Notes under the pieces: generated by a model
Databases searched by the model: none
What the model saw: the letters and a program-made list of their open reading frames with translations, nothing else
What the model was told of the DNA's origin: nothing
Assembly (NCBI GenBank): GCA_029251525.1
Contig: JAQXDE010000014.1
Span: 124,001-188,000, forward strand
Direction: 5' to 3'
Source of the DNA: Saprospiraceae bacterium
GTDB lineage: Bacteria; Bacteroidota; Bacteroidia; Chitinophagales; Saprospiraceae
DNA: 64,000 nt
Made by a program: the position numbers and the translations under genes
Shown here: piece by piece, positions 45,192 to 54,279 of the stretch
Layout of the letters: each line of letters opens with the position of its first letter
Numbering within the stretch: position 1 is the stretch's first letter

Positions 45192-47894
45192 ATGAAATAC
45201 TTTTTTCTCATAACTTGCCTTTGTTTAGTGTCCTATTTGGGCAAGACTCAATCTCCACTTGAGACTCGAGTAGACTTCGAAGTGAATAAAATGAATTTGG
45301 CAGAAGCTTTGGTCAAGTTGGGAGAAAAAGCAGGCATTCCTATCTCTTTTAGCAATAATATTCTTCCAAAAAACAAAACCGTTTCATTTCAATTTTCAGA
45401 CCAAAAAGTTAAAGAAATATTAGCTCAAATGTTATCAGGTACTGATGCAGGATTCAAAGCTATTGGTGCCCAGGTTGTGCTTTTCTTTAAAAAAAGAGCA
45501 ACACGATATTTCACTATTAACGGGTACATTGAAGCTGAGGAAACAGGCGAGCGATTAATTGCAGCCACCATTTGGGATAAACCAAGCGGAAGATGGGCAA
45601 CAGCTAATGAATATGGATATTTCACCCTAAACCTTCCAGAGGGGAATGCGGAATTAATGGTTTCATACACAGGCTTCACTCCACTAGAGAAAAAAATTAA
45701 TCTATCAAAAAATAGTACTCAAAATTTTGAATTAAAATCTCATCTAACTCTTAAAGAGATAATAGTCACTCCTGATTTATTGCAAAGAATAAATACAGCA
45801 GAACCATTGAGTAATGATCGATTACAAGTTACCCAAATGAACAAGTTACCCTCTTTAGGTGGGGAAGTTGAATTATTCCGTATCCTTGAACTAATGCCAG
45901 GTGTTCAATCTGGATCTGATGGTATAGGTGGGTTACACGTTCGAGGTGGCGGTGCAGATCAAAACCTAATTTTAATGGATGGAGTGCCTATTTACAATCC
46001 ATCGCATAGTCTTGGAATCTTCTCTGTTTTCAATTCCGAAGCGATTCAAAGCGTCAGTTTTTCCAAAGGTGCTTTTCCAGCACGATACGGAGGAAGATTG
46101 TCATCTGTTATGGATGTTCGAACTCGAGAAGGAAATCAGAAGGAATGGTCAGGAAGTCTTAAAGCTGGATTAGTTTCATCTTCAGCCAGAATCGAAGGTC
46201 CGATTATAAAAAACAAGGCATCTCTTCTAATAACGGCACGGAGAACTCTTTTAGACAAGTTTATCCAAAATAAAACGGCCAAATCAAAAGCAGAGGATCA
46301 GTATTTTATTGATCTATACGGAGTTCCACTTCAAGGATTTTCAAATTATAACTTTTATGATTTAAACGGAAAATTAAATTTCTCTTTGGGTAAAAAGGAT
46401 AAATTTTATTTTAGCTATTACAATGGTGGTGATAATTTTTTAGATAAAGACTTTATCCAAGATGCCCCATTTAAAGATTTTATATATTCAGATAAAGAAA
46501 TTCAAAAATATAATTGGGGAAATCAAGTAGGAGTTTTACGCTGGAATCATATTTTTGGAAATAATCTATTTTTGAATGCGACAATGACGCATAGTATTTT
46601 CCAATTTGATGTACAGCAAACTATCGAAATTGATGTTATCCCAATTGCAACAATTTCTCCAGTCAATATTTTTGTAGGAGAAGCTTATTTTTCAAGATTA
46701 AAAGATTGGGGAGCTAAACTTGACTTTGATTATACAGCAAAAGGCAATCATCATTTTCGCTTTGGTATCAATAGCACATTACACAGTTTTCAACCAGGGG
46801 CTTTTGGAACAGATGCTCAAGTCAATGGATCTCCTCTCTTTAATGTTAATATTGATTCTGTTTTGAATGCCTCTAGCGCAGATGCATATGAACATAATAT
46901 TTACTTCGAAGATGAATTTTTGATTGGAAATAGTATAAAAATAAATATGGGTTTTTTGGCTAACGCCTTTGCTATTCCAGAAAAAACTTTTTTAAACTTA
47001 CAACCTCGTTTTTCACTTAACTACCAGATAGCCAAAGGATTGCGGCTACAAACTGGTATTAGCAAAATGGTACAATCACTGCATTTAGTTACTGGTTCAG
47101 ACGCTACCTTTCCAAACGATTTATGGCTCCCTTCAACTGAATTAGTACCACCTCAAACAAGCTGGCAAAGTGTTTTGGGTATCCAAATTCAGCCTAATAA
47201 ATCAATTGAAATAAGTCTAGAAGGGTATTATAAAACTATGAATAATTTATCCATTTATTTGGACAATTCTAGTTTAAGATCAGAACTATCTAATCCATTT
47301 AATTTTACATTTCAACCTATAGATAATGAAAATTGGGAGTCACAAGTAACGCGAGGAAAAGGATGGAATTATGGTTTAGAATTTCAGATGAAAAAAAACA
47401 TTGGCCAAACTACAGGTTGGTTAAGTTATACATGGGCAGTTGCTGATAGAAAATTTGATGAAATAAATAATGGTAACACTTATAGTTACCGCTACGACCG
47501 AAGGCATAATTTTCATATCGCTCTTAATCATCGTTTTACAAAGTGGATAGATGCTAGCATCAATTGGACATATGGAACTGGTTTATCTACCCTTCTTCCA
47601 GTTAGTACTGTTACAATCGGTGGGCTTACTTTAATTAATTACGAATACTCTCGTATGCCGCCTAATCATCGATTAGATGCTGGAATAAATTTATATTTTA
47701 AAACTTGGAAATTGGATCAAAAAATTTATTTGGGTGCTTACAATATCTACAATAGAGCAAATCCACAATATTATAAAATAACCTCTACTCCAGTAGAAGG
47801 CTCTGATCCTGAAAATCCAGAATATGAATTTAGCTTTCGCCAAGGAAGCTTCTTGCCTTTTCTACCGTCAATAAATTATTCGATTAGTTTTTAG
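45192..47894 (+). CDS. TonB-dependent receptor with STN signalling domain
   Basis: 900 residues. Signal peptide to about 20 (YLGKTQ). STN/secretin-N domain about 25-105 (VDFEVNKMNLAEALVKLGEK, SFQFSDQKVKEILAQML), which in FecA-like systems contacts FecR. A carboxypeptidase-regulatory-like beta domain spans about 107-190, the plug about 205-320 (ELFRILELMPGVQSGSDG, LHVRGGGADQNLILMDGVPI), and the 22-stranded barrel follows to the end (LPFLPSINYSISF). It is the outer-membrane component of energised uptake and surface signalling. The partner DUF4249 lipoprotein is 103 bases downstream. Substrate unknown; SusD-like partner is absent, so glycans are less likely. Confidence 0.93.
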   Translation: MKYFFLITCLCLVSYLGKTQSPLETRVDFEVNKMNLAEALVKLGEKAGIPISFSNNILPKNKTVSFQFSDQKVKEILAQMLSGTDAGFKAIGAQVVLFFKKRATRYFTINGYIEAEETGERLIAATIWDKPSGRWATANEYGYFTLNLPEGNAELMVSYTGFTPLEKKINLSKNSTQNFELKSHLTLKEIIVTPDLLQRINTAEPLSNDRLQVTQMNKLPSLGGEVELFRILELMPGVQSGSDGIGGLHVRGGGADQNLILMDGVPIYNPSHSLGIFSVFNSEAIQSVSFSKGAFPARYGGRLSSVMDVRTREGNQKEWSGSLKAGLVSSSARIEGPIIKNKASLLITARRTLLDKFIQNKTAKSKAEDQYFIDLYGVPLQGFSNYNFYDLNGKLNFSLGKKDKFYFSYYNGGDNFLDKDFIQDAPFKDFIYSDKEIQKYNWGNQVGVLRWNHIFGNNLFLNATMTHSIFQFDVQQTIEIDVIPIATISPVNIFVGEAYFSRLKDWGAKLDFDYTAKGNHHFRFGINSTLHSFQPGAFGTDAQVNGSPLFNVNIDSVLNASSADAYEHNIYFEDEFLIGNSIKINMGFLANAFAIPEKTFLNLQPRFSLNYQIAKGLRLQTGISKMVQSLHLVTGSDATFPNDLWLPSTELVPPQTSWQSVLGIQIQPNKSIEISLEGYYKTMNNLSIYLDNSSLRSELSNPFNFTFQPIDNENWESQVTRGKGWNYGLEFQMKKNIGQTTGWLSYTWAVADRKFDEINNGNTYSYRYDRRHNFHIALNHRFTKWIDASINWTYGTGLSTLLPVSTVTIGGLTLINYEYSRMPPNHRLDAGINLYFKTWKLDQKIYLGAYNIYNRANPQYYKITSTPVEGSDPENPEYEFSFRQGSFLPFLPSINYSISF

Positions 47895-47997
47895 ATTAAG
47901 TAATTGTGTCCTAAATAGAAAATTTGAACCTAATATAGACTGATTTTAAATAATTTATTCTAATTTTTTGTATCTTTAGATAAGAATAAAGTGTTTC

Positions 47998-48945
47998 ATG
48001 AAAAAAATATTACATATAGCAGTCCTTTTAAATCTATTTCTAGTTGTTTCAACTTGTGAAAAAGAGCTACAATTAAACACCGAAGAAGTCGATTCAAGAC
48101 TGGCGATCATGTGTGATTTCTCCCCTGATGAGCCTTTTGTTCTCGAATTATCCAAAAGTAAATCTATCAATTCCGCCAAACTTGAGAGTAATATAATTAA
48201 CAATGCAGACGTTCAAATTTGTGTAAATAATGAAGTTATTGAGACAATTCTTCCTTTGAACAGTTCCTCTGATGCCAATACCAAATATCAGTCTACTGTT
48301 GCTTTACCTGAAATAAAACAGATTTATACTCTAAAAGTAGAAGTAGATGGTCTAGAACCAATTACAGCTACGAGCTCAATTCCAAGAGCTGTAGAGATTT
48401 CTCACTCCTCTATTGGCGAAATTAACTCTTTTTTAACTGATGATAATGAGACTGTAAGTTATGAAGTTAGATTAGGTGTACAAATGGAAGATCCTGTTGA
48501 TGAGACTAATTATTATCAAATTTCATTTTTTCAAGAGGTTTTAACATCAACGCCGTCTATTCAACAAAATGAAATAAAAGTTATTCCTAGTGAAGGTTAT
48601 TCGTTAATCGATGATGACCTTACTAACAATTTCAATCTAATTGATGGAGGAATTTTATTTAAAGATTTAAGCTTTAATGGAACAACAAAAGAGTTTGTTT
48701 TTCAACCTTTGTTTTATTTCAAGCCCGAAAATTTAAATACAACTTCTACCCCAATAAATATTATAATCGAATTACGATCAGTATCGGAGGAATATTATAA
48801 ATATTACACTTCTGTTTATCGTCAATCTTCTCAAGAGAATACACCATTTTCGAGTCCTACGGTTATTTATAGCAATATCAAAAATGGATATGGAATATTT
48901 GCAGGTTACAGTAAAAGTATAGTAAAGGCTCCAATTGAACTGTAA
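47998..48945 (+). CDS. DUF4249 family lipoprotein
   Basis: 315 residues with a lipoprotein signal ending VVSTC, the cysteine at residue 20. The body matches DUF4249: early strand VDSRLAIMCDFSPDEPFVLE, the LSKSKSIN segment, YTLKVEVDGLEPITATSSIP, and the C-terminal LRSVSEEYYKYYTSVYRQ and NIKNGYGIFAGYSKS. The family is almost always encoded beside a TonB receptor in Bacteroidetes and is thought to be its surface or periplasmic partner. That fits its position here. What it binds is not known. Confidence 0.88.
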   Translation: MKKILHIAVLLNLFLVVSTCEKELQLNTEEVDSRLAIMCDFSPDEPFVLELSKSKSINSAKLESNIINNADVQICVNNEVIETILPLNSSSDANTKYQSTVALPEIKQIYTLKVEVDGLEPITATSSIPRAVEISHSSIGEINSFLTDDNETVSYEVRLGVQMEDPVDETNYYQISFFQEVLTSTPSIQQNEIKVIPSEGYSLIDDDLTNNFNLIDGGILFKDLSFNGTTKEFVFQPLFYFKPENLNTTSTPINIIIELRSVSEEYYKYYTSVYRQSSQENTPFSSPTVIYSNIKNGYGIFAGYSKSIVKAPIEL

Positions 48946-48957
48946 TTTATTTCTTAT

Positions 48958-49320
48958 ATGGTGTATAAAAAACTTAAAGATATTCCTGAATTTTTAGCAA
49001 GAGACCATACACACCTAAAGGAAGTTTTAAATCCCTCCAACGATATACTAGCACTTAATTATAGTTTGGCTTATGCTTATTTAAATGTAGGAGAGCAATC
49101 TCTTCCACATAGTCTAATGCACTCTGAAACCTATTATATACTAGAAGGTAATGGAGAAATTCATCTTGATGAAAAATCCCTAGTAATTGAAAAGGGAGAC
49201 ATAATCTATGTTCCTGAAAATGTAAAACAATATGTTATTAATAAAGGGAAAATAAATCTTGCTTTTTTATGTATTGTTTCCCCACCTTGGACTCCTGATA
49301 TTGAAATTATTAAAGATTAA
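48958..49320 (+). CDS. Small cupin-domain protein
   Basis: 120 residues forming a single cupin barrel. The first conserved motif is in SLPHSLMHSETYYILEGNGE, with two His and a Glu suitable for metal binding, and the second in KGDIIYVPENVKQYVINKG. No signal peptide. It starts 12 bases after the DUF4249 gene, so it is probably the last gene of the receptor operon. Cupins of this form are often small-molecule isomerases, dioxygenases or binding proteins; no specific reaction can be assigned. Confidence 0.85.
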   Translation: MVYKKLKDIPEFLARDHTHLKEVLNPSNDILALNYSLAYAYLNVGEQSLPHSLMHSETYYILEGNGEIHLDEKSLVIEKGDIIYVPENVKQYVINKGKINLAFLCIVSPPWTPDIEIIKD

Positions 49321-49726
49321 AAAGATTGACATAATTCAAACCTAAAAATTCAATAGAACTAAAATTAATTAGCCTTCAAAACGTCATCATTTCCCAAATT
49401 CCTTTTATCCTTCTTTTTATTTTTTTAAATTTGTAGATGTTGATATGATTCAACAGTTAATTATTTTTTCATGTTTAAAGTATAATTTATAGAGAGAAGA
49501 TTTACATTATTAATTGGTTCTTCAACGAGCTCCGTGTCAAAGACTAAAGAAAATTAAAATCAATACCTCCTCCGGGCGTTTTTGATTTCAAATTCCACAC
49601 GAGAAAAGGCAAAAGATATTTTATATTTTTAACCAAATATTAGAATTCTTAGCTAATTAAAACTGGTTGAAACCGTTTCTATTCACAAGAGTGCGAGAGC
49701 GACTTTAAACGAAAATAATTAACTAC
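49321..49726. other. Noncoding spacer before glycosyltransferase gene
   Basis: About 400 bases with no ORF, hairpin or complete promoter. A locally GC-richer patch (CTCCTCCGGGCG, near 49566) is unexplained. Confidence 0.3.
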
Positions 49727-50950
49727 ATGAAAATCCTACAGCTTTGCAAGAAATTTCCTTATCCATTAAAAGATGGGGAATCTATAGCGGTAACATATTT
49801 GAGTAAGGCTTTAAATCAGTTGGGCAATCAAGTTACATTGCTTACCATGAACACCAAAAAACATTACTTCGATATAGCAGAACTTCCTGCTAATTATGAT
49901 CAATATCAATCTATTCATTTTACCGATGTCGATAATGAAGTAAAACCATTTGATGCATTTTTAAATCTCTTTTCAGACGACTCCTACCATATTTCACGGT
50001 TCATTTCTATCCCTTTTGAACAAAAATTAATCGAAATCTTAAAATCAGAGGAATTTGATTTTGTTCAAATCGAAACGGTTCATTTAGCACCATATATTCC
50101 AGTTATACGAAGGTATTCGGAGGCTAAAATTTCTATGCGATCACATAATGTCGAGTTTGAGATATGGCAAAGAATAGCTGATAATACTGACTTCCTGCCT
50201 AAGAAATGGTACATCAATCATTTGACTAAGAAACTTAAAAAGTACGAGGTTAACCAATTGCAAAACTATGATATGATGGTAGCCATTACACAACGAGATT
50301 TAGATTTTTTCAAAAAATTAGGTTATAAAAATAAAAGTGTCGTTACTCCTATAGGCTTAGATATTAATGATTACCATCCTAATTTCGATACTTATAATAA
50401 AGCACCATCTCTTTCTTTTATTGGAGCCTTAGATTGGATGCCTAACTATGAAGGATTGATGTGGTTTTTAGAAAATGTTTGGGATCAATTAATTGAAAGA
50501 TTTCCGAGTCTAAAATTCCATATTGCTGGAAGACATACTCCTGCCTCTCTAATGAGTTTGAAAAAGAAAAATGTTATTGTCTATGGTGAAATTCCTGATG
50601 CTGTAAAATTCATAAATAAACATTCAATAATGGTTGTTCCTTTACTTTCTGGAGGAGGAATGCGTGCAAAAATTTTGGAAGGAATGGCACTTGGAAAAGT
50701 AGTATTAAGTACTCAATTAGGACTTGAAGGAATTGCTGGAAAACATCAACAAGATGTTTTGGTCGCAGATACTCCTGAGGAAATTATTGAAAATATTGCT
50801 TTTGCTTTGAATGATAAAGTTCGATTGCAAACTATAGGTAGAAATGCACGAGAATTCGTAACAGAAAATTTTGACAATCTTAATATCGCTCGTCGATTAG
50901 AATGTAACTATGCAAAAATGTTAAATTTGAGGCCGACTTTAAGTGAGTAA
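49727..50950 (+). CDS. Glycosyltransferase family 4 protein
   Basis: 407 residues. GT-B fold: N-terminal domain starting MKILQLCKKFPYPLKDGESI, with the acceptor-side features KISMRSHNVEFEIWQRIAD and VAITQRDLDFFKKLGY; C-terminal nucleotide-sugar domain from about 225 (LSFIGALDWMPNYEGLMWFL, LKFHIAGRHTP, VIVYGEIPDAVKFI) with the donor-binding motif GGGMRAKILEGMALGKVVLS. No signal or membrane segment. It likely builds a surface polysaccharide or lipid-linked glycan; sugars unknown. It stands upstream of a second GT4 gene, separated by a terminator. Confidence 0.9.
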   Translation: MKILQLCKKFPYPLKDGESIAVTYLSKALNQLGNQVTLLTMNTKKHYFDIAELPANYDQYQSIHFTDVDNEVKPFDAFLNLFSDDSYHISRFISIPFEQKLIEILKSEEFDFVQIETVHLAPYIPVIRRYSEAKISMRSHNVEFEIWQRIADNTDFLPKKWYINHLTKKLKKYEVNQLQNYDMMVAITQRDLDFFKKLGYKNKSVVTPIGLDINDYHPNFDTYNKAPSLSFIGALDWMPNYEGLMWFLENVWDQLIERFPSLKFHIAGRHTPASLMSLKKKNVIVYGEIPDAVKFINKHSIMVVPLLSGGGMRAKILEGMALGKVVLSTQLGLEGIAGKHQQDVLVADTPEEIIENIAFALNDKVRLQTIGRNAREFVTENFDNLNIARRLECNYAKMLNLRPTLSE

Positions 50951-50973
50951 ACTTAAATTTAACTAAAATACCT

Positions 50974-51012
50974 AAAAGAGCTGTTACTGCACGAAGCGCG
51001 AACAGCTCTTTT
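50974..51012 (+). terminator. Intrinsic terminator between two glycosyltransferase genes
   Basis: AAAAGAGCTGTT pairs with AACAGCTCTTTT around a 15-base loop that can itself pair, and the 3' arm ends in T. It is 23 bases past the stop. Confidence 0.8.
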
Positions 51013-51046
51013 AAATTATAAAACCTTTCATTTTACAAATAAAGAT

Positions 51047-51078
51047 TTTAATTATTGAAAGGATAAAAGTTACTTTTG
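51047..51078 (+). promoter_or_regulatory. Probable promoter of the second glycosyltransferase gene
   Basis: TTTA at 51047-51050 (one off the -33 consensus), a 20-base spacer and a perfect -7 element TACTTTTG at 51071-51078; 35 bases before the start codon. It follows a terminator, consistent with a separate transcription unit. Confidence 0.55.
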
Positions 51079-51113
51079 TAGTGCATCTTTAATCTTTAAT
51101 CTTTTATTGAAAA

Positions 51114-52274
51114 ATGAAATTAGTTGTTGTCACTTCTCGCTTTCCATACCCACTCGAAAAGGGCGATAAATTGAGACTCTACTTTCAAATAAAATACCTT
51201 GCCCAGCGGCACGAAATCACTTTGCTATCTTTAGCTGATGAACCAGTTTCAGAAGATTCGCTCAACCATATCAATAGTTTTTGTAATTCAGTTCACATCT
51301 TTCCTATTAAAAAAAATAGAGCAAAATGGAATGCACTAAAATCACTAATAACTAACACACCACTTGAAGTAAATTATTTTTTTAATAATAAAATAAAAAG
51401 GAGATTCGAGGAGATCATCCATCAAGTTAGACCTGATCACATCTACTGTCAACTTATCAGAATGTCAGAATATGTAAGGAATCTACCTTACCCTAAAACC
51501 TTGGATTATATGGATGCATTTTCCATAGGAATGCAGCGTAGAGCAGAAAACTCTAATCCAATAACAAAAGCCATTTTTAAAAGAGATGCTACGAAAATTG
51601 CTAAATATGAATCAGTTGTGTATCATGATTTTGATAATCATACCATTATTTCTGAGCAAGATCGAAAGCATTTAGCTTTTTTTAAAAATGAAAAAATTCA
51701 TGTTTTACCAAATGGGGTTGATACTCATTTTTTTGCTCCAATGCCTCAGGTTAAAAAGAGTTTCAATATAGCTTTTGTCGGTAATATGGGCTACTATCCC
51801 AATATTCAAGCGGCGCTTTTTTTAGCAAAAAAAATTATTCCTAAACTATTAGAAAAATTTCCCGATATAAAGCTTTTAATCGCAGGAGCACGACCTACTC
51901 AAGAAATCAAAAATTTAGCCTGCAAAAATATTTACATAACTGGATGGGTAGAAGATATTCGATCTGCTTATGCTTCAGCCAACATTTTTGTAGCTCCTAT
52001 TTTTTATGGTAGAGGACAACAGAATAAAATATTGGAAGCAATGTCAATGGGTATTCCTTGTATCACATCTGATCAAGTTAACCAAGCTATCGGAGCAAAA
52101 GATGGAACATCAATTCTTATTGCAAATGATGATGAAAGTTGTCAAGAACAAATATCTTTGTTGTTGACAGATGAGGAGTTACAAAAAAAACTGAGTAAGA
52201 ATGGACTAGATTGGATTCGAAATAATTTTAGTTGGGAAAAATATGGAAAACAGTTAGAAGATTTAATTGTTTAG
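51114..52274 (+). CDS. Glycosyltransferase family 4 protein (TIGR03087-like)
   Basis: 386 residues. The start MKLVVVTSRFPYPLEKGDKL, with RLYFQIKYLAQRHEITLLSL, and the middle SEYVRNLPYPKTLDYMDAFS, GMQRRAENSNP, TIISEQDRKHL and LPNGVDTHFFAP resemble the TIGR03087 branch of GT4 enzymes, which includes sugar transferases linked to exopolysaccharide clusters. The donor motif GRGQQNKILEAMSMGIPCIT contains the conserved Glu. It probably acts with the previous GT on a cell-surface glycan. No polysaccharide polymerase, flippase or other pathway gene lies in the window, so the pathway cannot be named. Confidence 0.88.
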   Translation: MKLVVVTSRFPYPLEKGDKLRLYFQIKYLAQRHEITLLSLADEPVSEDSLNHINSFCNSVHIFPIKKNRAKWNALKSLITNTPLEVNYFFNNKIKRRFEEIIHQVRPDHIYCQLIRMSEYVRNLPYPKTLDYMDAFSIGMQRRAENSNPITKAIFKRDATKIAKYESVVYHDFDNHTIISEQDRKHLAFFKNEKIHVLPNGVDTHFFAPMPQVKKSFNIAFVGNMGYYPNIQAALFLAKKIIPKLLEKFPDIKLLIAGARPTQEIKNLACKNIYITGWVEDIRSAYASANIFVAPIFYGRGQQNKILEAMSMGIPCITSDQVNQAIGAKDGTSILIANDDESCQEQISLLLTDEELQKKLSKNGLDWIRNNFSWEKYGKQLEDLIV

Positions 52275-52357
52275 AAATTGACTTTCTTAATATTATAATT
52301 TGTCTAACGAATTCAAGCATAAAAATTAGAAATTGTAAAAAAATAAAACCATAAAAT

Positions 52358-53515
52358 ATGATAATGTCAGAGCATCAATCAGAAACCAAAAGTACCAACC
52401 TTAATACCATTGAAGAAGCTATCGCTGATATAAAGGCGGGTAAAGTTATTATCGTTGTGGATGACGAAGATCGTGAGAATGAAGGTGATTTTATTTGTGC
52501 TGCTGAGTGCATCACTCCTGAGATTATCAACTTTATGGCAACTCACGGGAGGGGCTTAATTTGTACTCCAATCGATGAAAATCGGGCAGACGAGTTGGAT
52601 TTACCCATGATGGTTCGTTCCAATACAGCATTACATGAAACGGCGTTTACTGTTTCCATCGATTTAATTGGCCAAGGTTGCACCACTGGAATTTCAGCTT
52701 ATGATAGATCAACAGGAATTAAAGCCATTATCAATCCTAAGACTAAAAGTACAGATTTTGCGCGACCTGGACATATTTTTCCATTACGTGCAAAGTCTGG
52801 TGGAGTCCTTCGTCGCACTGGACATACAGAGGCAGCAATTGATTTAGCTAAAATAGCTGGATTCTACCCTGCAGGTGTTTTAGTTGAAATTTTGAATGAA
52901 GATGGCTCTATGGCAAGATTACCTGAATTGATAGAAATTGCGACAAAGTTTGATTTAAAATTAATTAGCATCAAAGACCTGGTAGCTTACCGAATGCGAA
53001 CGGAACGAATTATTAAAAAAGAATTAGAAGTAAAATTGTCAACAAAATTTGGAGACTTTGAAGTAGTAGCATTTACCCAAGTAACAACTGGCGACACTCA
53101 TTTAGCTATCAAAAAAGGAGAATGGAAAATAGACGATCCAGTTTTAATTCGAGTTCATTCCTCAACCAACACTGGCGATATTTTAGGAACTCTATTCAAA
53201 GGTTATGGAACACAATTGCAAAGATCTCTGGAAATGATTGAAAAAGAAGAACAAGGAATGTTGCTCTACATGAGACATAATCACGAAGATGATTCTTTAT
53301 TAAGTTCCTTGAAAGAAATAAAAAGAGAAAAAGAAACTGGCGAAAAGATACTCGGAGAAGGAACTCAAAGTATGGAACAAAGGGATTACGGAATTGGTGC
53401 ACAAATACTTCGAGAGTTAAATGTTACCAAAATTAGGCTTATCACGAATAGTCCAAAGAGGAGAATTGGTTTGATTGGATATGGTTTAGAAATAGTGGAA
53501 AACGTTGGATATTAA
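52358..53515 (+). CDS. ribB: 3,4-dihydroxy-2-butanone 4-phosphate synthase with degenerate GTP cyclohydrolase II domain (RibBX-like)
   Basis: 385 residues with RibBA architecture. The N-terminal RibB part (about 1-215) looks active: DDEDRENEGD at 35-44, ATHGRGLICTPI, GISAYDRS, RPGHIFPLRAKSGGVLRRTG and HTEAAIDLAKIAG, giving the four-carbon riboflavin precursor from ribulose 5-phosphate. The C-terminal domain keeps the cyclohydrolase II fold, e.g. QRDYGIGAQILRELNV and IGLIGYGLEIV. The zinc-binding cysteines are lost: the HSEC position is HSST (Thr270), and RCDC is FKGY (280-283). The RQEGRGIG loop is RHNHEDDS. It should therefore not open GTP. Fusions of this kind (RibBX) have been described. 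An intact RibA should exist elsewhere. A start at codon 3 is possible. Confidence 0.92.
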   Translation: MIMSEHQSETKSTNLNTIEEAIADIKAGKVIIVVDDEDRENEGDFICAAECITPEIINFMATHGRGLICTPIDENRADELDLPMMVRSNTALHETAFTVSIDLIGQGCTTGISAYDRSTGIKAIINPKTKSTDFARPGHIFPLRAKSGGVLRRTGHTEAAIDLAKIAGFYPAGVLVEILNEDGSMARLPELIEIATKFDLKLISIKDLVAYRMRTERIIKKELEVKLSTKFGDFEVVAFTQVTTGDTHLAIKKGEWKIDDPVLIRVHSSTNTGDILGTLFKGYGTQLQRSLEMIEKEEQGMLLYMRHNHEDDSLLSSLKEIKREKETGEKILGEGTQSMEQRDYGIGAQILRELNVTKIRLITNSPKRRIGLIGYGLEIVENVGY

Positions 53516-53525
53516 AATTAGCACC

Positions 53526-53560
53526 GCTCCGATGACTAAAGAGAAATTAGTCATTGGAGC
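53526..53560. terminator. Hairpin between ribB and VTC-like gene
   Basis: GCTCCGATGACTAA pairs fully with TTAGTCATTGGAGC (one G-U) around a seven-base loop, 10 bases past the ribB stop. No T-run follows, so it may be a processing or attenuation hairpin instead. It also argues against starting the next gene at the TTG at 53554. Confidence 0.55.
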
Positions 53561-53574
53561 CGTCTCAAAAAACT

Positions 53575-54210
53575 ATGCGATACGAACGAAAATATAAAAT
53601 AGAAAATATCAGCTATTCCCTAGTGGAACAATCTATTCGATTACACCCTGCAGGTTTTCAAAAACTATTTCCAGATCGACAAGTCAATAATATTTATTTT
53701 GACACTTCAAACTGGACGACATTTAAGGAAAATGTAATGGGTATAGCGAAACGAAGAAAGTATAGAGTTCGGTGGTACGGTGACAATTTACAGATGATTC
53801 ATAAACCTACTTTTGAAATAAAATTAAAGTCCAACCAACTCGGAGATAAAATATCCTACCCCATTACACCTTTCCACTTATCTAACCTTAGTTCTCCGAC
53901 CAAAGAAATCCAATCTCTTTCGGAGGCAGTGTCACCTCTCGTACCTACTTTATTAAATTCATATCATAGATCCTACTTCGGTACCCCTGATGGTAAATTT
54001 CGGCTTACACTTGATCGAAAATTGCGTTATTTTTCTTTGTTAAATAACTTGATATTCAATACATACAGAATTGAAGGTGAAGAGATTGTAATGGAGTTAA
54101 AGTATGATGAGCAACTTGATTTAGCTACAGATAGAATTACTCAACATTTCCCATTCAGAATGACGAAAAGTTCAAAATATGTAACCGGTATTGAATTAGT
54201 AAATAGTTGA
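53575..54210 (+). CDS. VTC-domain (CYTH-like) protein
   Basis: 211 residues from the ATG at 53575. It begins MRYERKYKIEN, the VTC-domain opening, and continues with VNNIYFDTSNWTTFKENVMG, AKRRKYRVRWYGD and FEIKLKSNQLGDKISYPI, giving basic and acidic residues on alternate strands of a triphosphate tunnel. In fungi VTC4 this domain polymerises polyphosphate; bacterial members are uncharacterised or annotated polyphosphate polymerase. There is no SPX domain or membrane segment, and the usual DUF4956 and CotH neighbours are absent. The catalytic role here is therefore open. It could also be a surface-glycan-related enzyme, given the GT genes upstream. Confidence 0.82.
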   Translation: MRYERKYKIENISYSLVEQSIRLHPAGFQKLFPDRQVNNIYFDTSNWTTFKENVMGIAKRRKYRVRWYGDNLQMIHKPTFEIKLKSNQLGDKISYPITPFHLSNLSSPTKEIQSLSEAVSPLVPTLLNSYHRSYFGTPDGKFRLTLDRKLRYFSLLNNLIFNTYRIEGEEIVMELKYDEQLDLATDRITQHFPFRMTKSSKYVTGIELVNS

Positions 54211-54279
54211 CATATCAAAAAAACAGCGCTAACGCTTAAAGCATTGACACCGTCCTGATATAGTATTAATCAAAGCATT

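Noticed and set aside
53554-53574. TTG start for the VTC-like protein
   Set aside because: The codon lies in a strong hairpin arm; the ATG at 53575 gives the standard MRYERKYK start.
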